A DNA stretch of 64,000 bases from Archegozetes longisetosus (GCA_018873245.2 JAEMBT020000003.1:4793843-4857842), one strand, 5' to 3'. Counted from the stretch's first letter, positions 12,682-25,369 are shown. The notes: generated by a model from the sequence alone, not told the origin. Numbers and translations are program-made.

Positions 12682-14661
12682 TATTGACGATTCGTTTTAT
12701 TGTTTACCATTATTACTGAAAAGGGTTGTTTGAACCGAATTAAAGGGACAGAAATTCGTCATCTGAAAAATAAACTCATAGTGATTGCAAGTTCATCAAA
12801 TATATAGTTTAACATTTAGCTGTCGTTATCATGAATTTATCACAAGTCTTAAGATGCAAGTTATCAAAGTTCTATATAGCATTTATTTTATGTTCGAATG
12901 CAATAAGTTTAATCTTGGGAAGTATAGCAACCCAGACTTCAGCTGTAATATTTTCAGTTTCTTTCATATAAAATCAAACATAATATATTTTCATTGAGCA
13001 CTAATTCTAGTTTTTTTTTTCAATATTTATCCCAATTCTTTTCGATTAATACGAGTTGAAAGACGACTTCAATGAATTTAAATTATCCATATATAAGAAA
13101 ATGATTAGCTACTGTGATCGAAATCTTTAAATTTGAAGATCCCTTAAACTCATTGCATGACTTCTCATTTTGTCATTTCTATCGTTCAATAACTCAAACA
13201 ACTTATTTGACTAACTTACTTTAATATCGAACTTAATTTTGCTTACATCACTCACATAACAATCAGTTGATTAAAAGTTCAATACTTTATTCAGCGATCG
13301 CTTAGTTTTAGCACAATTTTAAATTCAATTTCGAAAAGTATTCATCAATTTTTTCATTCTGAATCATTGAAAGCAATTATTTTGAATAAACTTAATAAAA
13401 GAATTTTCATCAAACGTAAATGTTTGGAAATTATTCTCATAAATAATGAATATTTACTAAGCTAATACAAAGTTCATTAAATGTTTATATTATTATTGAT
13501 TTGTCTAGTCATCAAAACTGAAAGTCATCTATAATTTAGATAAATATAGAAAATAACATATTGAGTACCAGTCAAACCTATAATATAAATGATTCAATTT
13601 TATTAATATTAAAAAATCGTTTAAATAATTCAACTCTTAGCACAAAGTTAATATCAGTAATCAGACAATTAATAATATATTGGTGACACAATGGCTCAAA
13701 ATAACTCACTAAGATATTTTTAGATCAATCTGAAATCATTTTGCCGGAAGTCATTTGAATTAATAAATTAAAGAGTCAAAAATAATTGGCATTTCATTGA
13801 AGGATATGCCTAAGACTTGAGTCATAAAGCATTTGGCTTTAATAATAGATTGTAAATTAAACAAAAGTATGCGTTCATTGATGTCAAGTTTTAACATTGT
13901 TTTGACCTCAAAATCATACTTAAGTCTAACTAATCATCAATTCATTCATACCATTCAATGGTTTCAATCCTAATATTCATTAATAGATTCGTGTTTTGAG
14001 GTATTATAAAAATGTATGAAATAACGCACAATTAATTAAAATGAATGCAAATACCAAGCACTTATTTACAAATTAAAAATTCCATATAAAGTTCCTAGCG
14101 TGTATGTGATGCAATAGCAATACAATATCTCCTAATGGTATGAGTGCAAAGAGCCTTACTCTCAGAAATGAAACGAGATAAATTATCCTAATAGGGTTTA
14201 GAGTAGTAGAACATCGCCTTATGCACAGCAAACCATGTGCATCAAACTCATAACTTGACTAACTAACTTACGTGGTATAGTGATATTGTTATTAATTTAT
14301 TTAAGTTAGTTGATTAGATTACAGACTTAGCGCGCTTAGCGCGTTACGCATACGACTATACTGAACCCTATTCTGATGAGTTACCTAATTTCAAATACGA
14401 GAGAAAGGCTCTTTGCACCAATATCTCTGCAAAACTATATATTAAGTATGCTTTTCACCAATAGATGACTCTGTTTGTGTGGTATTGTATTGAACGATTG
14501 GGACCTTGCCTTCAGCTAAATAGTGATCATATTGTTTTCTTTAAATCAACTGAATTACAATTCATTCTAAAATCAGTTTCTATTTATTCAAAATTGTAAA
14601 TAATATTTATTAGTCATTAAAATACTAAAACATTTCGTATAAGGTAGAAAATAATAGTGGA
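12682..14661. other. Divergent intergenic region, VPS13D to CNOT9
   Basis: About 2 kb separate the two divergent start codons, so both promoters should lie here. The sequence is very AT-rich and holds one transposon-like inverted-repeat element (14133-14419), listed separately. Nothing else is recognised. Confidence 0.5.
14133..14419. mobile_element. Non-autonomous inverted-repeat element, possible 9-bp TSD
   Basis: About 90 bp at each end are imperfectly inverted (TGCAAAGAGCCTTACTCTC on the left against TGCAAAGAGCCTTTCTCTC read inward from the right). The flanks are AATATCTCC (14124-14132) and AATATCTCT (14420-14428), an 8/9 match. No coding capacity. The 9-bp duplication suggests a Mutator-type element, but the left end carries about 10 extra bases, so the exact left tip is uncertain. 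Confidence 0.55.
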
Positions 14662-15600
14662 ATGTCCTCAGCACAAACAATGGTGTTATCTTCAAATATA
14701 GTGTCGAATAGTCAATCAACACAGCCATCAGTCCAATCATCACAACAAGCGGTGGATCACGAAAAGATATATCAATGGATTATTGAGTTGTCGAATAGTG
14801 AAACTCGAGAGAATGCTTTGCTGGAGTTGAGCAAAAAGCGGGAAGTCGTGCCTGACTTGGCTACTATGTTGTGGCACTCGTTCGGCGCCATCGCTGCCCT
14901 TCTTCAAGAAATAATAACAGTCTATCCGACTATAAATCCTCCTACACTGACAGCACATCAATCGAATCGTGTTTGTAACGCTTTAGCACTTTTGCAATGC
15001 GTAGCATCACACCAAGAGACCAGAACTGCTTTCCTTCAGGCCAATATTCCTCTATTTCTATACCCTTTCCTTCACACCACTTCTACTTCTAAGACTCGTC
15101 CCTTCGAGTACTTACGGCTCACAAGTCTTGGAGTCATTGGAGCTCTGGTCAAGACTGACGAACAGCAGGTCATTAACTTCTTGTTAACCACTGAAATAAT
15201 ACCGCTTTGTCTTAGAATTATGGAAAGTGGCAGCGAATTGAGTAAAACTGTGGCCACTTTTATATTGCAAAAAATACTCTTGGATGAAACAGGTTTGTCG
15301 TACATTTGCCAAACTTATGACCGTTTCTCACACGTGGCTATGATTTTGGGCAAAATGGTCTTATCTCTGGCCAAAGAACAATCGGCCAGACTATTAAAGC
15401 ACGTCATTAGATGTTATCTAAGATTAAGTGATAACCCGCGCGCCAGAGAAGCCTTGAGACAATGTCTTCCCGACCAACTCAAAGATAATACTTTTGTTAA
15501 CTGCCTCAAAGATGACAAATCGACTCGTAATTGGTTGGCACAACTTCTTAAGAATTTGGAACAGTCTCCAGGGGTACTAACGCCACAACCACAACAATAA
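14662..15600 (+). CDS. CNOT9: CCR4-NOT complex subunit 9 (RCD1/RQCD1)
   Basis: Armadillo-repeat subunit of the CCR4-NOT deadenylase complex, which docks mRNA-silencing partners such as GW182 and acts in cytoplasmic mRNA decay. The 312-residue single-exon frame matches animal CNOT9 nearly end to end: [93 protein letters not shown] and [12 protein letters not shown] are all present. Only the first 34 residues (Ser/Gln-rich) and the Pro/Gln tail are variable. Human CNOT9 has 299 residues. The human gene has several introns and this one has none, so intron loss or a retrocopy that became the functional gene is possible; no other copy is in this window. Confidence 0.97.
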   Translation: MSSAQTMVLSSNIVSNSQSTQPSVQSSQQAVDHEKIYQWIIELSNSETRENALLELSKKREVVPDLATMLWHSFGAIAALLQEIITVYPTINPPTLTAHQSNRVCNALALLQCVASHQETRTAFLQANIPLFLYPFLHTTSTSKTRPFEYLRLTSLGVIGALVKTDEQQVINFLLTTEIIPLCLRIMESGSELSKTVATFILQKILLDETGLSYICQTYDRFSHVAMILGKMVLSLAKEQSARLLKHVIRCYLRLSDNPRAREALRQCLPDQLKDNTFVNCLKDDKSTRNWLAQLLKNLEQSPGVLTPQPQQ

Positions 15601-17349
15601 ATTTGATCAAACTCATGAAATCATTCGTTTTAAGCAACTATCAATATTGACAACAAAATTCTTATTTCGCACATTTATTTCACGATCAATAACTGATCCG
15701 TAGACTTAATGAACTTATTTTTTTCTGTTCAAATGAATTCTAGTATTTTCTGAACATCACTTAACACGAGATTGTATTATAAGATATGTATTAAATATGG
15801 TTTGACTTAATTGTACTGTAACTATAAGTTTTATGGAAACGAAACGTTTCATCTAATAATAAATCAATTTAGACATGTATTTAATGATTTTAGACTTAAA
15901 ACTTCCTGTAAAATATTTTCAAATTCAAATATTCTGTTTAAGATCATCATGAACTAGATTTTTAAAATACAAATTTTTCCAAAATATATAGGCATTTATA
16001 TTGTAATTAAGTTCAAATACTATAACCAATTTGTATAATTTGTTAATTTTTGAATTTACTTCGTGAATAAGTTGAGTCTCGAAGAGGTTGTATATTTGGG
16101 GACTTGAACAGCAATCCAAATGCTTTTGAAATATTTTTCTGCGATTCTGAGCAAATTTTGTAATTCAATTGTACTCTTGTTTCTATTTCTATTCAATAAA
16201 AAATGTATTTTCATTTAAATTTCAATCTACGTTATTCCCATATCTTTAAAACTGAATTGAATAAATGTGTCAAACAAGATAAGATTATTGAGTATTATAG
16301 GAACTTCAAGCGCTCATTGCATGCAATATATTCCATATATTAAAAGCGCACGAACTGACGAGGTTCCAGATGGCACATTGAAACCATTTCTCATACATCT
16401 TCTTAAGCATGTCTCATATTGTCTCTTTCAGATATAATTCGTTGTTTATGAGCCCCGACTTTTCTGCAATAGGATATACAAAAAGTGATGGAATAAACCT
16501 TTTCTCTTACTGTAAGCTTTGTCTCATACGAACATTACTCTCGAACATTCTATTGTGGACAGGTCGGGGCTCACAAGCAACAAACTATATCCGACAGAGA
16601 CAACTTAGTTACATTGTTTTGGAATGAAACAAAAATGGAATCAATTCATGATCCTCACTTGAGAATATTTTATCATAAGAAATAGTTGAATATGAATCAT
16701 ATCTAAAAATAGCTGGTCAAATACTAAATGAGTAATACTATTGAGACATATTTTATTAATCCTCAATAATTGCAGCTTAAGCTTAGATTTGATAATTATA
16801 TAAATGTTAACAATAATAAAATCTTAACGAGTAATATTACTTCATTTTTATGACATAAATTATCTCTTGAAAAAGTTTATTCATTTGAAATACAGAAAAT
16901 TTAAAAACTTGCATTTAACTGTACAAAAAATATTTATTAAATTTTAAAAACATAATATCGTTGTTGAATAAAATGATTTACACGAACTAGCTGCAAAATT
17001 CAACTATATAATCGTCTGTCATAATCGTCATAAACATAGTTAGGCACAGCTTCGGGGACATCTGTAATCAAAATTATCATAAAATTACTTTTGTGTTCCC
17101 AAAAGAAGTTAAATTAATAGTTTGATCGAAAGTTCAGAGAGAAGATTATAAGAATCATCCTTAATCAATGTTCAACATCAACATTATTAAATCAATATAT
17201 CTAATATGTCATCATTAAAGCAGTTAGAGAGTCATTTAAACTAAAATGTGGCAACTTACTGAATATAAAGCGAACACTTTGATTACTGTTATTCAGGTAA
17301 TTGACAGTTGAATTGAAATACTTATCGAAATACAATTGAAAACATATAA
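15601..17349. other. Convergent intergenic region, CNOT9 to MTMR2
   Basis: AT-rich sequence holding the 3' regions of both convergent genes and one short inverted-repeat element at 16419-16603, listed separately. No conserved reading frame is seen. Confidence 0.5.
16419..16603. repeat. Short inverted-repeat element (MITE-like)
   Basis: Arms of about 40 bp run from TTGTCTCTTTCAGATATAAT to GAGCCCCGAC on the left and from GTCGGGGCTC to CAGAGACAA on the right, inverted with a few mismatches. Total 185 bp, with no coding capacity and no clear target-site duplication, so it cannot be assigned to a superfamily. Confidence 0.55.
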
Positions 17350-19401
17350 TCATATGGACATGACTGGAGTGATTTGTCTCAGTCCAGAATTAGATGAGAC
17401 TCCAGAGCTAGTCGAGGTGCCAGAAATACCAGAATTTCCGCCACTGTTAGGACCATTATTGCTGTTAAGATTGGTGCTATTCCCGCCACCAATTCTTGAT
17501 AACTTCATCTGTAATTCTTTTTGAAGATCATCTGATCTTTTCTTAATCTCTCTTTGCATTAATAATAATTCTTTATTGCGAGCCTGAATCGGTTCTTGCG
17601 GCCTAAGATTAGGATTCCACCGACAGAAATAACCGGTCCATAAACGAATTCGACGCAAACTAGCGATAGGCATCAGAACATGTTGCTTATGATAAGTGTT
17701 ATAAAGAGGATTCTTAAAATCCTCGATATGACTATTGGTATACGACCACAAAGATACAGTTTTACTCTTAACTTCTTCTTTCACTCGTTGAAACTCATAA
17801 TTGCATAGAAAGGTCCCAAAAAGGCAGCTGTACAAGTGATCCAATATTGTTATCAAAAAGAATTCGTTGAACTCGAATGCATTCGGAAATTGACAAGTGA
17901 TTTGCCAAACGCAGTCTATGAACTGTAAAAAGACTGGCGACCGGTTATCATCAGAGTGTTTATCATCTCCGTGTCCTATCCTTTGGGCAAATTTATGTCC
18001 AAAACTGATCCATTCTTTCTCTATAAGAACTTCGAATCCTTTCAATGTTCGATAGTAAGGGTCGAGCAGAATCATAGACAGACTTGTCAGTTGTGCCGTT
18101 CGATCCCATCCATCACTACAGTGAACAACGACTGACGTCTTATTGTTTTCGATTTTGTCGACAATGCGTAAAGTACCCGACAATATGCATCTGATGTGTT
18201 CCAACCAATGAGTCGACTCCAGGTTTGAATACCAATGCTGTTCGTCACTGGTTGCAGGAAAGCAAAGTTCTTTCAGTTTCCGAAGACTTTCTCTCATCAC
18301 ATGAATACTATGAATGTCTAGGAAATTGATTTCTGCATTGCGATAGAGTTCTTCGTTTTCATAGCCACCACCGCGTGCTTTGTTAGCCACGGCGTTAGCG
18401 ATGGGTCGCGCGTCCATTATGAAGATCTTGTGTGATTGTGCGTTGGCGTCCATTATTAGTTGAATATATGATTCGTCGTCTCTGTTACGTTTACCACTCA
18501 TTCCAACTGATGGTTGACTACATCTGGTAATACTTGCTTGACTCTCAGGATGTAACCAACTCAAAACTGGGATTCGACCTCTACTGCGGAAGCTTGCAAA
18601 AGATCTTAAATAGTCATCAGTTGCAGCCGAAGGTACGGCCAATACAGCCGGATATGTGTCGCAAAGTTCATAACTCTCATTAATCTTAGTGATTCTCCAA
18701 CTTTCGTTGGGCAAACCCATTCGTTTATATTCAGCGATGGGTTCATAAACAGTCCAACCATTGACAGGAAATTTGGCCTGATACTCGAAGGCGAATAACG
18801 GAAGTTTGTTCGAGAGTGGGAACGCATATTGATGTAACTTTTCAAATACATCTCTTCGCGAATGATTTTCTTGCTTATGAGCGAAACGCAGATTTCGCAT
18901 GTCTTTGCAGACCAGATCAATGCCATAAGAGTTCTCTCCCTTACTGGTGGCCCCTCCGACTTTCTCAATACGAGATACGCAACAGAGTGGACAATCCAAA
19001 ACAAAAGGTGGATCGCTATCTGTGCTCTTGAAATATAGCTTGTAATTTGTCACGTATAGTGACCCACGAATTGGTCCCGAATATGGACAAAGATATGTCA
19101 CGTCACGTGCTCTTAAATTGCCCACAATAGTCTCCCCCGGAAATAGTGGCACTTCTGATATATTCATTGAATTCAGGTTTAAGTCCTGATTACTGTTACT
19201 GCTATTAATATTACGCGATCGCAAACCAGTCGCTTTTGTCTTATCCGTAGTTGAAGTCGAAGTGGTTGTTGTTGAAGAAATCGATGGAATCGACTTAAAC
19301 GGCGACTCATGAGAGTCTTTGGTCTCAATAGAAGGAGAAGAACTCGATTGACTGCCACCAAACGAATACGAATTGTAATCAGTTCGCGATTTTGAGTCCA
19401 T
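17350..19401 (-). CDS. MTMR2: Myotubularin phosphatase (MTM1/MTMR1/MTMR2 class)
   Basis: 3-phosphatase acting on PI3P and PI(3,5)P2 on endosomal membranes. The single-exon frame starts at ATG 19401 (no upstream ATG in frame) and gives 683 residues against 643 for human MTMR2. Layout: Ser/Thr-rich N-terminus; PH-GRAM domain ([40 protein letters not shown]); phosphatase domain from about residue 190; then a C-terminal coiled-coil-like stretch ([20 protein letters not shown]) and a Gly/Ser/Asn-rich tail. The catalytic loop [12 protein letters not shown] is intact, with Cys428 and Arg434, so this is an active member and not a pseudophosphatase. Substrate-pocket neighbours ([27 protein letters not shown]) are conserved. 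Which vertebrate paralogue it is closest to cannot be settled by eye, because arthropods usually have one gene for this class. It converges with CNOT9. Confidence 0.95.
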   Translation of the reverse strand: MDSKSRTDYNSYSFGGSQSSSSPSIETKDSHESPFKSIPSISSTTTTSTSTTDKTKATGLRSRNINSSNSNQDLNLNSMNISEVPLFPGETIVGNLRARDVTYLCPYSGPIRGSLYVTNYKLYFKSTDSDPPFVLDCPLCCVSRIEKVGGATSKGENSYGIDLVCKDMRNLRFAHKQENHSRRDVFEKLHQYAFPLSNKLPLFAFEYQAKFPVNGWTVYEPIAEYKRMGLPNESWRITKINESYELCDTYPAVLAVPSAATDDYLRSFASFRSRGRIPVLSWLHPESQASITRCSQPSVGMSGKRNRDDESYIQLIMDANAQSHKIFIMDARPIANAVANKARGGGYENEELYRNAEINFLDIHSIHVMRESLRKLKELCFPATSDEQHWYSNLESTHWLEHIRCILSGTLRIVDKIENNKTSVVVHCSDGWDRTAQLTSLSMILLDPYYRTLKGFEVLIEKEWISFGHKFAQRIGHGDDKHSDDNRSPVFLQFIDCVWQITCQFPNAFEFNEFFLITILDHLYSCLFGTFLCNYEFQRVKEEVKSKTVSLWSYTNSHIEDFKNPLYNTYHKQHVLMPIASLRRIRLWTGYFCRWNPNLRPQEPIQARNKELLLMQREIKKRSDDLQKELQMKLSRIGGGNSTNLNSNNGPNSGGNSGISGTSTSSGVSSNSGLRQITPVMSI

Positions 19402-19422
19402 TTTCCAAATAATTTTTCTCAA

Positions 19423-20464
19423 TTCTTGTTAATTTAATAATATTTGGTGTGATTAATGAGTAAATTTTTGGTCACATACTATATAATAAGTAAAACTTTT
19501 TAATGAAATGATTGAATGGTTGAAATGTCAAATAATTATTGTTAAAGGATATATAAATTAGTTAAAGGATGCTCAGTATTTTGATAATAACCCATTTATC
19601 ATATAAGGGATCGCTTAAACATTACTTAAACTGTTATATATTATTTCTGAGTTAAATGGGTACGGAAATAGTTTATTGTTTGAAAATGCAAACTTCATCC
19701 GGATAAAGTTCGGTTTTATGATTCACGCAGAGTCCAGTATAAGAAAGTGATTTGGTTAACAGAACAATATTGTGGTATGCCTAGTATTCTCCTTACCCTT
19801 ATTAACTTAACCAAGTATACTTAAAAATAGCTAGTTTAGGTTAAGTTAGGTTTTGCAAAGAAAATGCTGGATATAGGAGAGCAATTTTGTGTTATTCGCA
19901 TCACTCTGTTATACCCAAATTCTATACAAGCTGCAAGTCGAAGTACAACCGGAAAGAAATTTTATTCTATTAATAGCTTTATGTTTTTATGAATTTGCAC
20001 TTTTGAACAAAGACAACTCGTTAATAAATCATTTTATTAACTGATTAAAGTAGCTGACAGTAGTGTTGTTTTGCTTTTGAGTTTTTCATTTGACTTTAGC
20101 TTTGACTTTCGATGATTAAATTTGAGTTAGCTTTCTTTCACTTTGGCTTTCGTTTTCGATTTGAATTTAACCCTCTTCTAATTCCGCTAAAGCCTGATTT
20201 CATGATTTTCATTTGACTAACTTTCGGTTTCAAAAGTCGAACCATCACTAATTGACAGATAGGTAAAAGTATTAACATAAAATCTGATATACTATTCCAA
20301 ATAGATAAAATTTATTATTTACATTAAATAAACAAACTTTTTGTTTCAAATAATTTTTGTTACTTTTTATTGATCAACTAATATTTTTGAGTACTAAATA
20401 CTGATTAGATACGAATTATAGTGTTATAAGACTATTGAATGATTGCCTCAATTGAATTTATTAC
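19423..20464. other. Intergenic, MTMR2 promoter and kinase 3' region
   Basis: AT-rich sequence upstream of the myotubularin gene. It holds a short hAT-type element at 20061-20250, listed separately, and a loose inverted repeat around 19770-19900 (TTAACTTAACC against GGTTAAGTTAGG) that I cannot classify. Confidence 0.45.
20061..20250. mobile_element. Short non-autonomous hAT-type element
   Basis: Ends are TAGTGTTG and CCATCACTA (inverted TAGTGATGG), flanked by GCTGACAG (20053-20060) and ATTGACAG (20251-20258), a 6/8 match to an 8-bp duplication. The interior has repeated TTGACTTT/CTTTGGCTTTCG-like subterminal motifs. No coding capacity. The assignment rests on the TAG terminus and 8-bp flank only. 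Confidence 0.5.
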
Positions 20465-21331
20465 TTAAAATCTTCCTTTTTTGGTGACCCACTTATGCTG
20501 TAATACTTCTGAAAAAGAGATTCTAGTTCTTTCGTTTGGATCAAACATCCTTTCCTGAAGATTTTTGAGAGCTCTACTAAAACTTCTAGTATATCTATTG
20601 GTGAGATGATTGGGATCTTTTTGTTCTTTAAGCATAGCTTTTCTGTCGCCGAAATGAAAAGGAAACTTATTGTTAAGCATTGCAAACAAGACGACTGCCA
20701 TCGCCCAAACGTCAGCCATGAACGGATCGTACGGTACTCTCATAACTATTTGTGGACTATAATAGGGCTCAGTTCCGCAGAAGGTTTCACTTAGGATTAC
20801 TTTTTTGCGAATGGGATCATAAGTTTCTTTAGCAAAGCCAAAATCGGTCAGTTTTGCGATATTCTGCTCATTCAATAGTATATTATCTATTTTGATATCC
20901 CTATGAGCCATATGTAGTTCAGTGTGAAGATAATTAAGTGCATCACATACTTGTGTGAACCAGACACAAGCCAACGGCTCTTTCATAGGTCCATGTTTTT
21001 TTATATAGCCCGCAATATCTCCATTGCCCGCAAATTCCATAAATATATATATCTTCCGATTCGATTTGAAGATGTCGTAGGTTTGGATCACATTCTCGTG
21101 TTTTACTTCTATGAGTGCCGCCAATTCTCGGGGCAAAAACTTCTGTTTGAATTTGTCACTCACTTTTTCCAAATTCATTACTTTCACTGCAACAAAATCT
21201 TCAGTTCCGTCCTTTACTGCTTTATAAACCTGTCCAAAGGCTCCAGCACTCAAACGACTTAATATCTTATAGCCTTTGCGCTTAAGTACTGCTTCGGTCT
21301 TTTCATCTATTTCTACATTTTCTGAACTCAT
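20465..21331 (-). CDS. TSSK-like serine/threonine protein kinase
   Basis: Intronless 288-residue kinase that is almost nothing but a catalytic domain, the usual architecture of testis-specific serine kinases in animals. Visible elements: a glycine loop LSAGAFGQV at residues 27-35, whose first Gly is Ser; VAVK with Lys50; Glu69 in the C-helix; HRDIKIDN at 143-150; DFG at 163-165; and an activation loop SETFCGTEPYYSPQ in which the usual APE is SPQ. DVWAMAVVLFAML follows. All residues needed for catalysis are present, so activity is likely despite the altered loop and SPQ. TSSK proteins act in late sperm development; I infer that role from the family only. It lies 1.09 kb from the divergent CDC16 gene. 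Confidence 0.85.
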   Translation of the reverse strand: MSSENVEIDEKTEAVLKRKGYKILSRLSAGAFGQVYKAVKDGTEDFVAVKVMNLEKVSDKFKQKFLPRELAALIEVKHENVIQTYDIFKSNRKIYIFMEFAGNGDIAGYIKKHGPMKEPLACVWFTQVCDALNYLHTELHMAHRDIKIDNILLNEQNIAKLTDFGFAKETYDPIRKKVILSETFCGTEPYYSPQIVMRVPYDPFMADVWAMAVVLFAMLNNKFPFHFGDRKAMLKEQKDPNHLTNRYTRSFSRALKNLQERMFDPNERTRISFSEVLQHKWVTKKGRF

Positions 21332-22421
21332 TTCTATCAGAATTGATTTGTAATTGATATCTATTCCAATTGAATCTAATTTAACGACACTCTGGATCTC
21401 TGAAAGACTATCTTACAATTTATTTGAAATTTTTCTGTTTGACTTTTAGCATTGTTATCCGAAACAATATCTTCACTATAAATTGTGATTTTGTGTTTAG
21501 CATAGCATGTTTTACAGTATTCTTGCCTATCATGCTCTACAACAATACTTTATAAGCTGAAGCTCAAATTAAGTCTGCCATAGGTATTGGCTAAATTCAA
21601 ATGAGAACTTGAGCTACAACAATACTGTACGGATTCGAAAGCGATCTTTGTCAGTAGAACTTTCAGCACTGAATATTGGGACCAAAATTAAGAAACTGTT
21701 AACAATAAATTCAAATCATTTCAAAATCAAAACCTAAGATTTGTTAATATTTTTAGACTCAATGATACTTTTGAAATCCAAACAACATAACTAATAGATT
21801 CAGTTTGGATGATACGAAAATAGAATACAGTGAACCTATCTAACTTTCACGAGCACTTCAATTAAGTAGTTTTTAAAAGTCAGTAAAAATTAAACCATTT
21901 CTTATATACGGGACTTCCATATCCTTTTATTAAACCGTTTAAATGCATATAAGAGTTAGACAGGTTTAAATACATTTCTGAAACCTGATGAAAAATTTTT
22001 TAACGTAAATTCAGTGGGTTCTATATATGCCTTAATTTGTGCCAACTGTTAGGTATACTGTTAGTTATGTAGACTACTTGAACTTGCCTCCCATACCCAG
22101 AAGCTACGCATTCCATTCCCTGACCTAACCTAACTAACTTAACTAAATACTAGCATTGGGCTTAGTCTAGTTTGGTTACGTTAAGCGTGGAAAGCAAGCT
22201 CGAGTGTCAAGTGGTCCATCTAACTCTTGTATACCTAACACTTGGCGCGAATCAACAGAAGTATAGAACCAATTCAGTGCGAAATCTAGTATTGGTAACA
22301 AGTAATCGGTCCCTAAGTATCAACATTTTTCAAAACTGTTGACAAATGTTTATCGAAACTTGAGTTTACAAAACAATAATTAAATCGCAATAAATAAATA
22401 TACAACTAGTAGATTTAGTGA
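21332..22421. other. Divergent intergenic region, TSSK-like to CDC16
   Basis: About 1.1 kb between divergent start codons. It contains a well-delimited 254-bp element (22017-22270), listed separately; otherwise it is AT-rich with no recognised feature. Confidence 0.5.
22017..22270. mobile_element. Non-autonomous MULE-like element, perfect 9-bp TSD
   Basis: Imperfect inverted ends of about 80 bp begin GGTTCTATA on both sides. AATTCAGTG flanks the element exactly at 22008-22016 and 22271-22279. The 9-bp duplication and GG terminus suggest a Mutator-superfamily derivative. No coding capacity. It sits between the kinase and CDC16 promoters. Confidence 0.75.
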
Positions 22422-25369
22422 ATGGCAAGTGATATGTCATTAGATATAAGTAACAGTGATTACAATAATAGCAAAAACAATAGTTTACTAACAAATGTTT
22501 CGCTCAATATCGAAAAGTTTCGGAAAATATTAAAGGAATGTATTGAACGGCAACAATACAAAAGCGCAATTTTCTGGAGCGACAAAATCGTATCGCTTTC
22601 TAATGGGGATACTGATGACGTCTACCAACAGGCCATGTGCTTCTACTATTGCAAGGAGTATCACAGAGCCATACATGCCATCAAATCAAGACATTTGCAC
22701 AAAACGGTTTTGTCGTGTAAACATTTAGCCGCGAAATGTCATGTAATTCACTAAACATTCATTGATTTCGGTAGATTTTATTTAACTATCTATTAATCAT
22801 TTGATTATTGATTAGTATTCGGCCAAAGAGTATAAAGAAGCGCTTGAAGTACTTGAATCTGATATCCACGACAGTAGTAGTAAAACCATGGAAATCACAG
22901 AAATCTCTTCTCCTGAAGACAATAAAGTAATTCCTAGTTTTGTTTTTACTATTTTATTAATTGTTTATTTGACTTTATTAGTGGAAGAGTGCGATAGCTT
23001 TACTCAGAGGACAAATATACGAAGCTTTAGATAATAGAATGATTGCAATCAATTGTTTCAAAGAAGCTCTAAAATGGGATGTCTTTTGTTACGAAGCTTT
23101 CTATTCGTTAAGTCAACACCAAATGCTTACTAGAAATGAAGGTTTGATTTTCAGTACTATTCAATTTCAAACTTCTTGTAATTGATTTCTTTAAAAATTC
23201 GTTTTCCGAATATTTTAGAGGAAGAAATTATAAATTCTTTAGAATTCAAGAATCAGTGTTCGAAAGAAGAAGCAAACTTTGTTAGATTCTTATACGAATC
23301 ACAGCTTAAAAAGGTTAGAAATTATTAGTTATTTTTTGTTTCGCTATGAAATCAATGGTTATATTTTTGCATAACATTAGCTTAAACTTGACTTGTTCGC
23401 AGACTAGACTTAGGTGAATAGCAGTGTGAGTGCAACAGTATAACTACCATTTCCATAGTAATGCCTTATTTTTCGAGTTTTGTCACATTTATTAAAGCTT
23501 CATTTATTCATTAATCTATAATGATAGTACGACAAGCCTGGCGATATTAAGGTTCCTTTTGAGTTTTCACACATACTTCAAAACAACGTAGACTTTCTCA
23601 CCTCATTAGCTGAAAGACATTATTACAACTGTGAATATCAACAATGTTTCAAAATAACATCTCAGTAAGAAATGACAATTATCAATATAACCATATATTT
23701 GTTGTACTTTCAAAATTACCTTTCAGAGTTTTAGCACAAGATCTGTATCACACACACTGTCTTCCGATACACTTGTCATGTTTGATGGAATTGAAAAAAA
23801 CCAATTGTAAGCTTATTCTTGAGATGATAATATTCCATGCGAATTACTTAATCAATTTGATCCGTTTCAGTACTGTTTGACTTGGCCCATAAACTCGTCG
23901 ATTTATATCCTGAGAGTTCTGTATGTATTCTTCAGGTCTTTAAAGTGAGTTCATTAAAGTGAATAATGATGAGTCAATCAATTACTTTTCAGTTATCGTG
24001 GTTCGCAGTCGGCTGTTATTATCTTTTGATCAATAAAACAGATGCCGCACGAAGATTTCTGAGTAAATCGACCACTTTAGACAACGTGTTTGCTCCGGCA
24101 TGGCTTCTTTATGGACATTCATTTGCTGTTGAGAGCGAACACGATCAGGCAATGGCCGCTTATTTCAAAGCTTCGCATCTAATGAGAGGCTGTCATTTAC
24201 CTCTTCTTTATATCGGACTAGAATATGGTTTGACTGATAATACTAAATTAGCTGAAAGATTTTTCAATCAAGCTCTTTCTATTGCCCCGAATGATCCCTT
24301 TGTGCTGCACGAGCTGGGAGTTATTGCTTATCAGAGTTCAGAGTAAGTTATTAAAGCACATAGAAGCAGTCGAAAAATCCCCTAAAATAATAAAATTTCA
24401 TTTCAATCATCTATACAGCTTTACTTCAGCTGAAAAGCATTTTAGAGAAGCATTGAATATAATCAAAAGTCGAAAGGAAATTACAGTTTTACCCGATAAG
24501 TGGGAACCACTTTTGAATAATATGGGACATGTCCTAAGAAAGCTTAGGTAAATCTTGATTAATTGTCTAAATAATGATCATTAATAGTTGTTGCAGAACG
24601 TGCTCAGATGCAGTTTAAGTTTAGTTAAAGTTGAGTGTTACTAAATAAATTCAAGCGTGCACTAATCTTGACTTATAAACCACGGTTATTGAGCACATTC
24701 TGCAATAATTAGTAGAAGAAAGCCTACTATATTGATTTATTTGTCATTCGAATAAATTTCTCTATAGAAAATATGAGGACGCTATAGATTTTCATAAGCA
24801 GGCACTCATACTATCACCACAAAACCCTTCAACATATTCTGCTCTCGGGTTTGTTTATAGTTTAATGGCTAAATGGAACGATGCTGTTGAATATTTTCAT
24901 AAGGTTTAGATTAAATTGTTTGCAAGTATTCTTTAGAATTTGATATAACTCGTTCACTTTCATTAATCCAGGCATTAGGTTTGAAAAGAGATGATGCATT
25001 TTCAACAACAATGTTAGGCCACGCGATCGAGCATTTAGTTACGGAGATTTCTATTTTTCAAGGTATTTAATAACTAGACTTATCATTACAAAAGCGTTAA
25101 AATTTAATCCATGGCTAAAGGTTATTAAATAATTTGTTTCTCTCAATTTCTAAGATTCAACTAATACTGTCGATGAGAAGCCTACTTACGAACAACAATA
25201 TTTTATTAATGAATTTTTATTAACGAAAGCCAACGAAGAAAAAAGCCTGCCAAGTGTTAAAATAACTAGTAATAAGTTAAAAGGAAGTGCTTTAAACACA
25301 AGTATTCAGATGAGCGAAACTATAGCTGATGTAAGCACTAATGACTGTGAAATGGAAATAAGCAGCTGA
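22422..25369 (+). CDS. CDC16: Anaphase-promoting complex subunit 6 (CDC16)
   Basis: Tetratricopeptide scaffold subunit of the APC/C ubiquitin ligase, which drives mitotic exit in the nucleus and cytoplasm. Twelve exons join in frame: 22422-22742, 22816-22926, 22982-23141, 23219-23313, 23528-23664, 23727-23806, 23871-23920, 23993-24342, 24419-24547, 24768-24903, 24972-25062 and 25155-25369. They give 624 residues (human 620), and all introns are GT/AG. Conserved stretches include CHYSAKEY, LLRGQIYEALDNR, LAERHYYNCEYQQC, LSWFAVGCYYL, HSFAVESEHDQAMAAYF, GCHLPLLYIGLEYGL, KWEPLLNNMGHV and DDAFSTTMLGHAIE. Most introns are 55-92 nt; introns 4 and 9 are longer (about 214 and 220 nt), and intron 9 holds a small inverted repeat. 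The N-terminus is Asn/Ser-rich and not conserved. Confidence 0.97.
24592..24706. repeat. Small inverted repeat inside CDC16 intron 9
   Basis: TTGCAGAACGTGCTCA near the left and TGAGCACATTCTGCAA near the right are inverted with one mismatch and lie about 80 bp apart. This accounts for the unusual length of the intron and looks like a miniature transposon. No convincing target-site duplication is seen. Confidence 0.5.

Noticed and set aside
16409..16627. 72-residue open frame
   Set aside because: It spans the arms of a short inverted-repeat element and has no recognisable protein features.
5019..21262. Many antisense frames over VPS13D, MTMR2, TSSK-like and CNOT9
   Set aside because: They are shadows of strongly conserved coding exons on the other strand.
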